Shown here: one piece after another, positions 53,487 through 62,280 of the stretch
How positions within the stretch are numbered: the stretch's first letter is position 1
Layout of the letters: each line of letters begins with the position of its first letter
Assembly: GCF_017357425.1 (NCBI RefSeq)
Contig: NZ_CP014571.1
Coordinates: 1,984,001-2,048,000, forward strand
Origin: Arthrobacter sp. D5-1
GTDB lineage: Bacteria > Actinomycetota > Actinomycetes > Actinomycetales > Micrococcaceae
Length of the DNA: 64,000 nt
Reading direction: 5' to 3'
Notes under the pieces: model-generated
Database searches by the model: none
Told to the model about the DNA's origin: nothing
Seen by the model: the letters and a program-made list of their open reading frames with translations, nothing else
Position numbers and translations under genes: made by a program

Positions 53487-54473
53487 TCAGCCCAACAGTC
53501 CCGGGACGATCAACAGCGCGGTCGGCACTGCCAGCAGCAAGGCCGATATCACCAGGACAAGGATGCGCAGGCCCTTGGTAAGTGGAGGCTGGGGTGAGAG
53601 GAGGCGGCTGACGCGTGACGCCGTCGTGCGTGGTGAGTCCGCCCCTCCGGTGGCACTGACGGCATTGCCTTCGATCACGGCGCCGCCGGCGTTGAGTGCC
53701 CCGGTTCCGATGGCGGGCTGGGAGGTTCCGCTGGCGACGATCGCGATGGCCTTGATCAGGGTGCCTTTGCTTTCGGTCCGCAAGGCGACGTCATCGGCCA
53801 GCATTTCGATCAGGGAGTTCACCGCGGTCTGGGCCAGCCGCGTGGTGGGGAACCACGGCAGGGCCTGGCGCCAGGCGGCGAAGGCCCACAGCAGGAGGTC
53901 GTGGCGCTGGGACAGGTGGGCGTTCTCGTGAATGAGGACGGCCCTGAGTTCAGCCGGCTCCAGGGCTGCCATCAGGCCGTCGGACAAGACCGTGACGGAT
54001 CGGGCGCCGCCGGGGAGACAGTACGCCACAGGGGAGTCGTGGTTGATGACCACGGTGCCGGGGCCGTCGTCGGACGGTGAGGCGAGCAAGGCCAGCAGTT
54101 CGCGGTGCCGCCGCCGTTGGCGCTCAATCTTGTAATAGGTCAGGAGCAGGGTGAAAACCAGGTGCGCGGTCAGGAGCGCTGCCGCGGACAGTGCGAAGAG
54201 GTGCCAAAAACCCAGCGCTGTGGTGGGTTCGTTGTTGAAGACCATGCCGGCCAGGCTCTTGAGACCGGCAATGAGGTTGTCGCCGATGGGCTCCAGCCCG
54301 TAGACCAGCATGGCGCCGATCATGGACAGTCCACCGGCGAGGGCGATCGCCTGCCACAGGACCATGGCCGTGAAGGGCGAGCGTGCCGGCCACTGGGCGC
54401 GGGACAGCAGGACGGGCACCGGCCATGCCAAAATCAATGCCAGGACCGCAAGCAGGTATGAGGTCCAGAACAT
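53487..54473 (-). CDS. M56-family metalloprotease (BlaR1/MecR1-like)
   Basis: 328 residues. Three membrane helices in the N-terminal third (about 2-22, 38-60, 92-110), then the zinc protease domain with HENAH (about 179-183, in RAVLIHENAHLSQRHDLL) and the downstream Glu in LIEMLADDVAL (about 215-225). A last helix is at about 305-325. It lacks the 250-residue penicillin-binding sensor domain of BlaR1/MecR1, so the signal it detects is not a beta-lactam bound to such a domain. It follows blaI with a five-base gap and would remove the repressor when activated. Confidence 0.85.
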   Translation of the reverse strand: MFWTSYLLAVLALILAWPVPVLLSRAQWPARSPFTAMVLWQAIALAGGLSMIGAMLVYGLEPIGDNLIAGLKSLAGMVFNNEPTTALGFWHLFALSAAALLTAHLVFTLLLTYYKIERQRRRHRELLALLASPSDDGPGTVVINHDSPVAYCLPGGARSVTVLSDGLMAALEPAELRAVLIHENAHLSQRHDLLLWAFAAWRQALPWFPTTRLAQTAVNSLIEMLADDVALRTESKGTLIKAIAIVASGTSQPAIGTGALNAGGAVIEGNAVSATGGADSPRTTASRVSRLLSPQPPLTKGLRILVLVISALLLAVPTALLIVPGLLG

Positions 54474-54478
54474 AGTGG

Positions 54479-54865
54479 CTAATTGTAGCCGAGCAGTTTG
54501 CGCAGGGTAGCGGCTTCACTTTCGGTGACGGAACCAATGAAGCGGGCCAGGACGGCCTCGCGGTCCGGGGCGGAGCCCAGGACTTCATGCATCAGTTCGG
54601 CGGTGTGGTCAGCGCGGCTGGAAACAGCTTGGTAGCGGTGCGGACGGGTACCGCGCTCACGCTCCACCAGCCCCTTCTTTTCCAGACGCGACAGCACGGT
54701 AAGCACCGTGGTCACGGCCAGATCCTTGCCTTGATGTCCCGCAGTGCCATCTCCGGCCTCGGAATCCTGCGCCAACAGATCGCGCAGGGTATTGGCAGTT
54801 GCAGCCTCCTGGCCTGCCCAGAGCAGATCCATGACTGCCCGTTCCAGTTCCCCAAGACTTGCCAT
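54479..54865 (-). CDS. BlaI/MecI/CopY-family transcriptional repressor
   Basis: 128 residues. Winged-helix N-terminal domain (LGELERAVMDLLWAG, residues 4-18; TTVLTVLSRLEKKGLVERERGTRPHRY, about 52-78, includes the recognition helix and wing), then a dimerisation helix pair (about 85-128). Family members bind TACA/TGTA-rich dyads and are removed by proteolysis from a membrane M56 protease, which is encoded just downstream. Three TTCTAC-N5-GTAGAA dyads lie in the divergent region toward cydA, the probable operators. Confidence 0.9.
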   Translation of the reverse strand: MASLGELERAVMDLLWAGQEAATANTLRDLLAQDSEAGDGTAGHQGKDLAVTTVLTVLSRLEKKGLVERERGTRPHRYQAVSSRADHTAELMHEVLGSAPDREAVLARFIGSVTESEAATLRKLLGYN

Positions 54866-54963
54866 CTATACGTCCCTACCTTCCGCTTCCCGGTGCAGGG
54901 TAACTGCTGCCGGGAGCGATGATCCAACATTCCACCATAAATCTACCGCTTTTCAGCTCTTCA

Positions 54964-54980
54964 TTCTACGTGAGGTAGAA
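54964..54980. promoter_or_regulatory. BlaI-like operator 1
   Basis: TTCTAC-GTGAG-GTAGAA, 6-bp perfect arms. It overlaps a candidate -35 (TAGAAT, 54968-54963, minus strand) of the blaI promoter with TAGATT (54945-54940) as -10 at 17 bp spacing, so it would mediate autoregulation. Confidence 0.7.
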
Positions 54981-55062
54981 CTATCGGCGCGCCGCGGCCA
55001 CTGGGGAGCCCTTGCGCGTGGGTTACGCCACTTGAAGAATGGGTTTCGTCGCCCGCCATTTG

Positions 55063-55079
55063 TTCTACACTGTGTAGAA
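55063..55079. promoter_or_regulatory. BlaI-like operator 2
   Basis: TTCTAC-ACTGT-GTAGAA, extending to a perfect 17-bp dyad including the ACA/TGT next to the arms. It contains TACACT (55066-55071), a possible cydA -10. Core resembles the classical BlaI TACA-N-TGTA site. Confidence 0.75.
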
Positions 55080-55087
55080 GACAAGTT

Positions 55088-55104
55088 TTCTACGCAACGT
55101 AGAA
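55088..55104. promoter_or_regulatory. BlaI-like operator 3
   Basis: TTCTAC-GCAAC-GTAGAA; with the G/C next to the arms the dyad is TTCTACG-CAA-CGTAGAA. It lies 25 bp from operator 2 and 42 bp before the cydA ATG, a roadblock position. Confidence 0.75.
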
Positions 55105-55145
55105 GTAACGTCATCGTACTTCGGTCCGCCGTACAAAGGACAGCC

Positions 55146-56738
55146 ATGGACGCCTTGGAAATCGCACGCTGGCAATTCGGTATCACTACCGTCTACCACT
55201 TCATGATGGTGCCCCTCACTATCGGCTTGGGACTGGTGGTGGCCATTATGCAGACCATCTGGTACCGCACGGGCAAGCCCGAATACCTGCGGATGACCAA
55301 GTTCTGGGGAAAGCTCTTCCTCATCAACTTCATCATGGGCGTGGCCACGGGCATCGTGCAGGAATTCCAGTTCGGCATGGCGTGGAGCGAGTACAGCCGG
55401 TTCGTCGGTGATGTGTTCGGCGCGCCGCTTGCCCTCGAGGCCCTGCTGGCCTTCTTTGTTGAATCAACGTTCCTGGGGTTGTGGATCTTCGGGTGGAAGC
55501 AACTCAAGCGCGGCGTGCACCTGGCTTGCCTGTGGATTGCCGTCATTGGTTCCGTCTTCTCCGCCTACTTCATCATCGTGGCGAACTCCTGGATGCAGCA
55601 CCCTGTGGGAGTGGAGATGGTGGACGGACGGCCCGTGATGACCGACGCCTGGGCAGTCTTCACCAACAACACAGCACTGGTGGCTGTACCGCACACGCTG
55701 TTCGGTGCGTTGGCAGTTGCCGGTGCGTTCCTCCTGGGCATCGCCTGGTACCACTTGTGGCGTCGCCGGCATGACGGCATCGACGTCGTGGGCAAGGACG
55801 GCAAGCTGGTTCCCGGTGAAGCTGCGATCCCGGGCCGGGACACTTCGGACTACACCGTGTGGATGAAGAGCCTCCGGATCGGTGCCGTGGTTGCCATGAT
55901 TTCCTTCGCCGGCACCGCGATCACGGGCGACCTTCAGGGCAAGCTGATGTTTGAACAACAGCCCATGAAAATGGCTGCCGCAGAAGCCGCCTGCCACGAC
56001 GGCACGGGCTTCTCGGTCCTGAGTGTTGGCAACCTCGGCGCCACCAACTGCGATGACATTGTTGCCGTGATCGAAGTACCCGGCATCCTCTCTTTCCTGG
56101 CCAAGGGTGACTTCACCACCGAAGTGAAGGGTGTCAACAGCCTGCTGGGCGAGTACAAGGAAAAGTACGGAACCCATCTCCCGGACAACCCGCTGTACGG
56201 CGACCGTGCGGGGCAGGAAATCCAGTACGTGCCTGTGATGGAGGTGACCTACTGGGGCTTCCGCATGATGATCGGCTTCGGCGGGATCGCAGCCTTTGCC
56301 GCACTGCTGGCTCTCTGGGTGACCCGCAAGGGCGTAGTGCCGCAATCGAAGTGGCTCATGCGCCTCGCCGTCTTCGGCATTCTTGCACCCTTCGGAGCCA
56401 ACGCCGCGGGATGGATCTTCACCGAAATGGGACGGCAACCGTTCGTGGTGGCGCCCAACCCGGACATGAACGGCATCGACCAGGTCTTCATGTTCACAGC
56501 TGCCGCCGTGTCGCCGGGGGTCAGCGCCGGGGAGCTCCTGACCTCGCTGGTGGTCCTCACCGCCATCTACGCCGTATTGCTGGTGGTCGAAGTGAAGCTG
56601 CTGGTCAAGTACATCCGGGGCGGGGTGGCCTCCGCGATGCCGGAGCTGGCCCACCCGGCCAAGGACACGGACGACGACGACAAGAACGACGCCGGTCCGG
56701 ACAAGTCCGGCGACGACGTCCTGGCCTTCGCCTACTAG
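55146..56738 (+). CDS. cydA: Cytochrome bd oxidase subunit I
   Basis: Quinol-oxidising, heme b558/b595/d-binding subunit of the high-affinity terminal oxidase. 530 residues from ATG 55146 behind AAAGGA; the open frame continues upstream but through the operator region. The axial His is in TTVYHFMMVPL (about residue 19), and the conserved GRQPF motif appears near 432-436 (normally GRQPW). The hydrophilic Q-loop region after helix 6 (about 220-310) is visible. The C-terminus is acidic (DTDDDDKNDAG). First gene of cydA-cydB-cydDC. Confidence 0.96.
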   Translation: MDALEIARWQFGITTVYHFMMVPLTIGLGLVVAIMQTIWYRTGKPEYLRMTKFWGKLFLINFIMGVATGIVQEFQFGMAWSEYSRFVGDVFGAPLALEALLAFFVESTFLGLWIFGWKQLKRGVHLACLWIAVIGSVFSAYFIIVANSWMQHPVGVEMVDGRPVMTDAWAVFTNNTALVAVPHTLFGALAVAGAFLLGIAWYHLWRRRHDGIDVVGKDGKLVPGEAAIPGRDTSDYTVWMKSLRIGAVVAMISFAGTAITGDLQGKLMFEQQPMKMAAAEAACHDGTGFSVLSVGNLGATNCDDIVAVIEVPGILSFLAKGDFTTEVKGVNSLLGEYKEKYGTHLPDNPLYGDRAGQEIQYVPVMEVTYWGFRMMIGFGGIAAFAALLALWVTRKGVVPQSKWLMRLAVFGILAPFGANAAGWIFTEMGRQPFVVAPNPDMNGIDQVFMFTAAAVSPGVSAGELLTSLVVLTAIYAVLLVVEVKLLVKYIRGGVASAMPELAHPAKDTDDDDKNDAGPDKSGDDVLAFAY

Positions 56739-56756
56739 AGACAGGGGAAACTGACA

Positions 56757-57836
56757 ATGGAACTGTTGCCAACCATCTGGTTTGTTGCCATCGCGGTGCT
56801 GTGGACGGGCTACCTCTTCCTGGAGGGCTTTGACCTTGGCGTCGGCATGCTCATGAAGCTGTTTGCCCGCAACAACACGGACCGCCGTGTGCTGCTCAAC
56901 ACCATCGGCCCCGTGTGGGACGGCAACGAGGTATGGCTGCTCACTGCAGCCGGAGCCACTTTCGCAGCCTTCCCGCTCTGGTACGCCTCGCTGTTCTCCG
57001 CCCTCTACCTACCACTCCTGGCAGTCCTGGCCGCGCTGATCTTCCGGGCTGTCGCCTTCGAATACCGCGGCAAGGTGGACTCAGAGCGCTGGCGGAACCG
57101 CTGGGACTGGGCGATCGCCGTCGGATCCTTTGTCGCAGCCTTCGGCATCGGTGCCGCTTTGGCGCTGACCACCACCGGCCTTCCGTTGAACGCCAACGGA
57201 GACCGCAGCGGCGGCCCGATGTCCTGGTTCAGTGGCTATGCGCTGCTGGGCGGTTTCGGTGTGGTGGCGTTCGCCCTGGTCCACGCCCTTGCGTTCCTGG
57301 CCCTCAAAACCGACGGCGATGTGCGGCACCGTGCCCGCCGCTGGTTTGTGCGGTTGGTGCCGTTTGCGGTGTTGCCGATGTTCGGCTGGATGGTGTCAGT
57401 GCAATTCCTCAGCGGCAAGCCGTGGACCTGGGCCCTGGTGGCGGCCGGAGTCGTAGCTGTCGTCCTGGCCTGGACGCTGGCCAGGGCAGGGGCAGAAGGT
57501 CGCGCCTTCGGTGCCCTGGGTGGGTTCATTGTGTGCGCCACCGCTTCGATTTTCGGGGCAGCCTTCCCCGTGGTGATTCCTTCCACCCTTGACCCAGCGT
57601 TCAACCTGACCATTTCAAATGCCTCATCCTCGGACTACACACTTGGACTGATGAGCATTGTGGCAGCCGTAGGACTGCCCTTGGTGATCGCGTACCAGTC
57701 CTGGACCTACTGGGTATTCCGCCGACGTGTCAGCGCGGCGCACATCCCTGAAGCGCACGGCTTCCTTCCCGCGATTGCCGCCAAGGTCCTGATCTCCAAG
57801 GACAGCCAGCCAACCGCAAGCACCAAGGAAGGCTAA
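56757..57836 (+). CDS. cydB: Cytochrome bd oxidase subunit II
   Basis: 359 residues with eight to nine membrane helices. The N-terminal WFVAIAVLWTGYLFLEGFDLGVG (quoted in part; EGFDLGVG about 24-31) is the family signature. GPVWDGNEVWLL (about 48-59) is also conserved. It has no Cys/His motif for heme, as usual. It follows cydA by 18 bases and is followed by cydDC after 7. Confidence 0.96.
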   Translation: MELLPTIWFVAIAVLWTGYLFLEGFDLGVGMLMKLFARNNTDRRVLLNTIGPVWDGNEVWLLTAAGATFAAFPLWYASLFSALYLPLLAVLAALIFRAVAFEYRGKVDSERWRNRWDWAIAVGSFVAAFGIGAALALTTTGLPLNANGDRSGGPMSWFSGYALLGGFGVVAFALVHALAFLALKTDGDVRHRARRWFVRLVPFAVLPMFGWMVSVQFLSGKPWTWALVAAGVVAVVLAWTLARAGAEGRAFGALGGFIVCATASIFGAAFPVVIPSTLDPAFNLTISNASSSDYTLGLMSIVAAVGLPLVIAYQSWTYWVFRRRVSAAHIPEAHGFLPAIAAKVLISKDSQPTASTKEG

Positions 57837-57843
57837 CCGCCCC

Positions 57844-60800
57844 ATGAAGCCCGTGTTCCCCTCCGGCCCGGCCACCCGATCCGCGCTCTACCTCATTGGG
57901 CTCCTGTCCGCCCTCAAGGCGCTGTCCCTGGTGCTCATGGCCCAGGCCGTGGCGGGGATGCTGGCAGGGCTCGCTTCCGGAACGGGGGACTGGAGCAGCG
58001 GACTCGTCTGGGGTGCCGTGGGAGCAGTCCTGAGGTCACTCACGGTCTGGGGCCAGGGTATCGCCTCCAGGCGTGCAGCCCTGGGTGTCAAGGAGGAGTT
58101 GCGGGCGCAGCTGCTGCGGCGCTCACTGGCCGACCGTGGTTCATCCCCGGTCGAAGGAATGAACGACGGCGGCCTGGCCATCCTGGCGACGCGGGGCCTG
58201 GATGCGCTGGACGACTACTACACCCAGTACCTGCCCGCCTTGGTCAATTGCGCCACGGTGCCGCTGTTGATCGGGACCAGGATTCTCTTTGCCGACTGGG
58301 TCAGCGCGGTAGTGATCGTCCTGACCGTTCCGCTGGTGCCGTTGTTCATGGTCCTGATTGGCCGGCACACGGAGGACAACGTCAGGGACGCCCAGACAAC
58401 CCTCCGGAAGCTCTCCGGGCACATCCTGGAACTGGCCAAGGGCCTTCCGGTGCTGGTGGGCCTGGGCCGCGCCACCGAACAACGGGCGGCCTTGGAAGAC
58501 ATTTCGGAGCAGTACCGGAGCCGGACCATGGGAACGCTCCGCACAGCCTTCCTGTCAGCGTTGGCGCTCGAACTCATTGCCACGATCTCCGTTGCCGTTG
58601 TTGCCGTGTTCATTGGTGTCAGGCTTGTGGGCGGCGACATGGCGCTGGAAGCCGGCCTTCTGGCCCTCATCCTGGCCCCGGACTGCTACCTGCCGCTTCG
58701 GGAGCTTGGTACGGCCCACCACGCCAGCGACGACGGCAGGGCCGCCTTGGAAACCACCCATGCCGTGCTGGATGCCCCCGCGCACCAACCCCTGATGGAC
58801 AAAGAATCCTCAAACAACACGCCGTCCGGCGTTGTGGTTGACGGGTTGGCGGTGACTTATCACGGGAGGTCCACAGCCGCCGTCGGGCCCCTCAGTTTTA
58901 CCGCTCCGCGGGGAAGTATCACAGCCCTCGACGGCGACAGCGGCGCCGGGAAGAGCACCGTCCTTGGTGTCCTTGCCGGGCTGATCGGACCAGGGCCGGG
59001 AGCCGGCGTAACGGGAACGGTCACTGGAGCCGGGAAGGGTGCCGTGGCATGGGTGCCCCAACACCCGGCCATGGCAACAGAGACCGTCCAGGAAGAAGTG
59101 TCGCTGTATCTTGACGGGTACAACGGAGATGCCGCCCAAGCCGTCACACGAGTTCTGTCGAAAGCAAAGGCTTCGCACCTGGCTGCGAAGAACCCGGCCG
59201 AGCTGAGCCCCGGCGAACTACGCCGCGTTGCGCTCGCCCGCGGATTGGCACGGGTGGAAGCAGGGGCCGCCGTCCTGCTGCTCGACGAGCCCACCGCACA
59301 CTTGGACCCTTACTCAGCCAGCGTGGTCCGCGACGCCATCGAGTCACTGCGAGGCAACGTGACTGTCATCCTGGTGGCCCACGACGCCGCAACCCGTGCG
59401 CTCGCGGACCACGTGGTGCCCGTGGGGAACAAACGCTTCCATAATGCGCCCATGGTTCCGTCCAAGCGCACGGGTGACACTCAGGAGAAGGCCGCCGGCG
59501 AGCAGCGCCAGACACCCATGACCGATGGTCTTACCCAGAGCGCCCCACAGGCCGGCAGCCTGAAGCGCCTGATGGGGATCCTCAAGCCCGTGCAGTGGAA
59601 GTTTGTCGCAGCCGGCACCGTGGCAGTCCTGGCTGCCCTGTTCGCGGTAGCACTGTCAGGTTTGTCCGGGTGGCTGATCATCAGGGCGAGCGAACAACCG
59701 CCCATCCTCTACTTGCTGGGCGCGATCGTGGGCGTCAGATTCTTCGGAATCGGCAGGGCAGTCCTGCGCTACTGTGAGCGGCTCCTGACCCACGACGCCG
59801 TGTTCGCCGCTATGACCCGCCTCCGCGGAGCACTGTGGGAGACACTGAGCCGCAGGGCACTGTCATTGAGGCGCCTTCTCCAGGGCGGCAATGTTCTTGG
59901 CGCAATCGTGGACGACGTCGATACCCTCCGGGATCTCCTGCCACGGGTCGCTCTGCCACCCGTCACCGCAGTGGGGGTGGGAGCAGCGGCGATCGCAGCC
60001 ACCGCCGTCGTCGTGCCCGCCGCCCTGCCCGCTGTTGTGCTGGCCTCCGTTGTGGGACTTGCAATCGCTCCGCTCCTTGCCGTCCTGGCTGACAGGAACG
60101 CTGCCAAGGCCGAACAGCACATGCGCTCCGCGGTACTTCACGGCGTGGCCGCTGCTCTGGACGCCCGGGCAGAACTGACGGCCAACGCAGTAGCCGGGCC
60201 GGTCCTCAAGGATCTGCGAACCAAAGACCGCGGAGCCACCGTCGCTGCCCAGCGCTCGGCATGGGCTGAAGGCCTCGGCCAAGCCGTGATCGTCCTGTCC
60301 TGCTCGCTGGCAGCCTTGTGGGCAGGTGTCCTCAGCGCTCCTTCTGTTGCCAACGGTGCAGTCCCGCCCGAACTTGTGGCTGTCATCGTCCTGATGCAGT
60401 TGGCCTTGGTGGATGCCTTCAGCGGCATCGTTTCCGCAGTGCGCCAGGCTCCGGCGCTCGCGGACGTGCTGGGCCGGGTTGCTGCGTCCGGGGCTTTGGA
60501 CGCTCCTGCCACCGATCTTTCCGGGGCAACCCGAACAGAACTCGACGGCGGCCCGCGGCCACTCCCGGACCGCGACGGCGCAGCGGGGCTTGAATTGAAG
60601 GGTGCGGCGGCCGCCTGGCCCGGGGGCCCCGATGCTTTCGCCGGGATCACCGCCGAAGCCGGACCCGGCCGCTGGCTCGCGGTGACAGGGCCCTCGGGCG
60701 CGGGAAAGACCACGCTGCTGTCCGTGCTGCTGGGCTTCCTGCCGCTTACCCGGGGAACAGCGAAGCTGACGGGCACCGCTGCCTGGTGCCCACAGGAAGC

Positions 60801-61254
60801 GCACCTGTTCGACTCGACCATCCGTGGGAACCTCCTGCTCAGCCGTCCGGCCGCGGCGAAGCCCAGCGAGGCCGAGATGCACAAGGCACTGGCCGACGTC
60901 GGACTTGATGCGGTGGTGGACGCCTTGCCGGACGGGCTCGATGCCAGGATCGGGCCCGGTGGCTCGTTCCTCAGCGGAGGCGAACGGCAGCGGCTGGCAA
61001 TGGCCAGGACCCTTTTGACCGGGGCATCGGTACTGCTGCTCGACGAGCCCACCGCCCATCTGGATGCCGGTTCTGCACGGGAAATGATGGCCATTCTCCG
61101 CCAGGGCCTCAAAGACGTCACGGTTGTCCTGGTGACGCACAATCCAGACGACATTGATCCGGGGGATTCGCGGCTGGAACTGCCCACAGCCCGGCCTGCG
61201 GCGAAACAAAGCATGGGCGCGCCGGAGCTGGTGGGAAAGCGTACCCCTCAGTAA
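57844..61254 (+). CDS. cydDC: CydDC fusion, thiol reductant ABC exporter
   Basis: One chain of 1136 residues holding both halves of the heterodimeric glutathione/cysteine exporter needed for cytochrome bd assembly. The CydD-like half (about 1-560): six membrane helices, Walker A LDGDSGAGKST (about 359), signature LSPGELRR (about 455), Walker B VLLLDEPTAHLDP (about 479). The CydC-like half (about 575-1136): second membrane domain, Walker A TGPSGAGKTT (about 948), LSGGERQR (about 1042), Walker B VLLLDEPTAHLDA (about 1064). An unstructured linker of about 40 residues (520-565) joins them. Fusion of the two genes is known in streptomycetes. No frameshift sign. The start has no stop overlap with cydB. 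Confidence 0.93.
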   Translation: MKPVFPSGPATRSALYLIGLLSALKALSLVLMAQAVAGMLAGLASGTGDWSSGLVWGAVGAVLRSLTVWGQGIASRRAALGVKEELRAQLLRRSLADRGSSPVEGMNDGGLAILATRGLDALDDYYTQYLPALVNCATVPLLIGTRILFADWVSAVVIVLTVPLVPLFMVLIGRHTEDNVRDAQTTLRKLSGHILELAKGLPVLVGLGRATEQRAALEDISEQYRSRTMGTLRTAFLSALALELIATISVAVVAVFIGVRLVGGDMALEAGLLALILAPDCYLPLRELGTAHHASDDGRAALETTHAVLDAPAHQPLMDKESSNNTPSGVVVDGLAVTYHGRSTAAVGPLSFTAPRGSITALDGDSGAGKSTVLGVLAGLIGPGPGAGVTGTVTGAGKGAVAWVPQHPAMATETVQEEVSLYLDGYNGDAAQAVTRVLSKAKASHLAAKNPAELSPGELRRVALARGLARVEAGAAVLLLDEPTAHLDPYSASVVRDAIESLRGNVTVILVAHDAATRALADHVVPVGNKRFHNAPMVPSKRTGDTQEKAAGEQRQTPMTDGLTQSAPQAGSLKRLMGILKPVQWKFVAAGTVAVLAALFAVALSGLSGWLIIRASEQPPILYLLGAIVGVRFFGIGRAVLRYCERLLTHDAVFAAMTRLRGALWETLSRRALSLRRLLQGGNVLGAIVDDVDTLRDLLPRVALPPVTAVGVGAAAIAATAVVVPAALPAVVLASVVGLAIAPLLAVLADRNAAKAEQHMRSAVLHGVAAALDARAELTANAVAGPVLKDLRTKDRGATVAAQRSAWAEGLGQAVIVLSCSLAALWAGVLSAPSVANGAVPPELVAVIVLMQLALVDAFSGIVSAVRQAPALADVLGRVAASGALDAPATDLSGATRTELDGGPRPLPDRDGAAGLELKGAAAAWPGGPDAFAGITAEAGPGRWLAVTGPSGAGKTTLLSVLLGFLPLTRGTAKLTGTAAWCPQEAHLFDSTIRGNLLLSRPAAAKPSEAEMHKALADVGLDAVVDALPDGLDARIGPGGSFLSGGERQRLAMARTLLTGASVLLLDEPTAHLDAGSAREMMAILRQGLKDVTVVLVTHNPDDIDPGDSRLELPTARPAAKQSMGAPELVGKRTPQ

Positions 61255-61263
61255 CCTGTTGGC
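61252..61263 (+). promoter_or_regulatory. Leaderless-type promoter of the tandem GNAT gene
   Basis: TAACCT (61252-61257), overlapping the cydDC stop, six bases, then ATG 61264. Confidence 0.45.
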
Positions 61264-62274
61264 ATGCCTTTCAACGCCGCAAGCCCTGCTGTGCCCAATG
61301 CCGACATCACCGGCCTGCAGTGGCGGCCTGCCACCATGGAGGATCTTGATAACTGGGCGGCCCTGATAGCCCGGACGGCCGCCGTCGAACATCCCGTCTG
61401 GTACGAAAAGCGCGGGGACCTGGCCCACATCCTGGAGTCCAGCAAGAACCCGCCGCAGACGAGCACCCTGCTGGGTCTGGACGCCGACGGTGCCGCACGC
61501 GCCTACGGACGTATTTCCAAGAACCCGGAGGGCGACAAAGCCACCGGAGGGGCGTGTGTTGATCCCGAATGGCAGCAACGCGGGATCGGCTCAGCAGTCC
61601 TGGTGTGGCAGGAAGAGCAGGCGCGCAGGCGGTTCGCCGCTGATCAGGCTGCCGGGCATACAGAGGCACCGCCGCGGCTCCGCATCCAGACAGAAGAACA
61701 GCACGAACACCAGGCCACTCTCCTGATGGGGCATGGGTATGCTGCCGTCCGCTGGTTCAATGAAATGCACCGGCCCCTTTCCCACGAACTGCCCCAAGTG
61801 CCACTGGGTGCCGGCCTGGAACTCAGGACGCTGGAACCGACGCTCTTTGAACCCGTACGTCAAGCGCACAACGATGCTTTCAGGGATCACTGGGGGAGCG
61901 AACCCCGGGACGAAGAGTCCTGGCGCTTCACCATCGAGGAACCCACGGCGCGGCATGATCTCAGTGCGGTGGTTCTCGACTCAGGGACGGGGGAGGTGGC
62001 TGGATACCAGTTGAGCAGCTTCGATCCCGATTCCGCAGCAGACCGCGGTTTCACAGAGGGCTATACGGAGCTCCTGGGAGTTCGGCGCGCCTACAGGGGC
62101 CGTGGCATTGCACAAATGCTGCTGGCGGACGCCATGCGCCGGTACACCGATGCCGGGATGCAGGTGGCGTCGCTGGATGTGGATTCAGCCAACCCCACCG
62201 GTGCGCTGGAGCTTTACCTCCGGATGGGCTATGCACCCGTGAACCGCAGCATGACGTGGGAGAAGATGCTCTAG
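61264..62274 (+). CDS. Tandem GNAT acetyltransferase
   Basis: 336 residues with two GNAT domains. The N-terminal one (about 15-165) has VDPEWQQRGIGSAVL (about 99-113) and is less regular. The C-terminal one (about 180-336) has the full motif LGVRRAYRGRGIAQMLL (about 274-290) and the SLDVDSANPTGALELYLRMGY end motif (about 303-323, quoted in part). Two-domain GNATs of this size include mycothiol synthase MshD, but MshD-specific residues cannot be confirmed by eye, so I leave the substrate open. Confidence 0.85.
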   Translation: MPFNAASPAVPNADITGLQWRPATMEDLDNWAALIARTAAVEHPVWYEKRGDLAHILESSKNPPQTSTLLGLDADGAARAYGRISKNPEGDKATGGACVDPEWQQRGIGSAVLVWQEEQARRRFAADQAAGHTEAPPRLRIQTEEQHEHQATLLMGHGYAAVRWFNEMHRPLSHELPQVPLGAGLELRTLEPTLFEPVRQAHNDAFRDHWGSEPRDEESWRFTIEEPTARHDLSAVVLDSGTGEVAGYQLSSFDPDSAADRGFTEGYTELLGVRRAYRGRGIAQMLLADAMRRYTDAGMQVASLDVDSANPTGALELYLRMGYAPVNRSMTWEKML

Positions 62275-62280
62275 CCCGTC

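Noticed and set aside
54744..55145. Upstream extension of the cydA frame by 134 codons.
   Set aside because: It would run through the blaI start and three dyad operators; the conserved N-terminus begins at 55146 with a ribosome site.
57844..61254. CydDC considered as a frameshift or assembly join of two genes.
   Set aside because: The frame is continuous with a plausible linker, and fused forms are known in other actinobacteria.
59863..61578. Minus-strand open frame over the CydC half.
   Set aside because: Shadow of cydDC; no recognisable motif.
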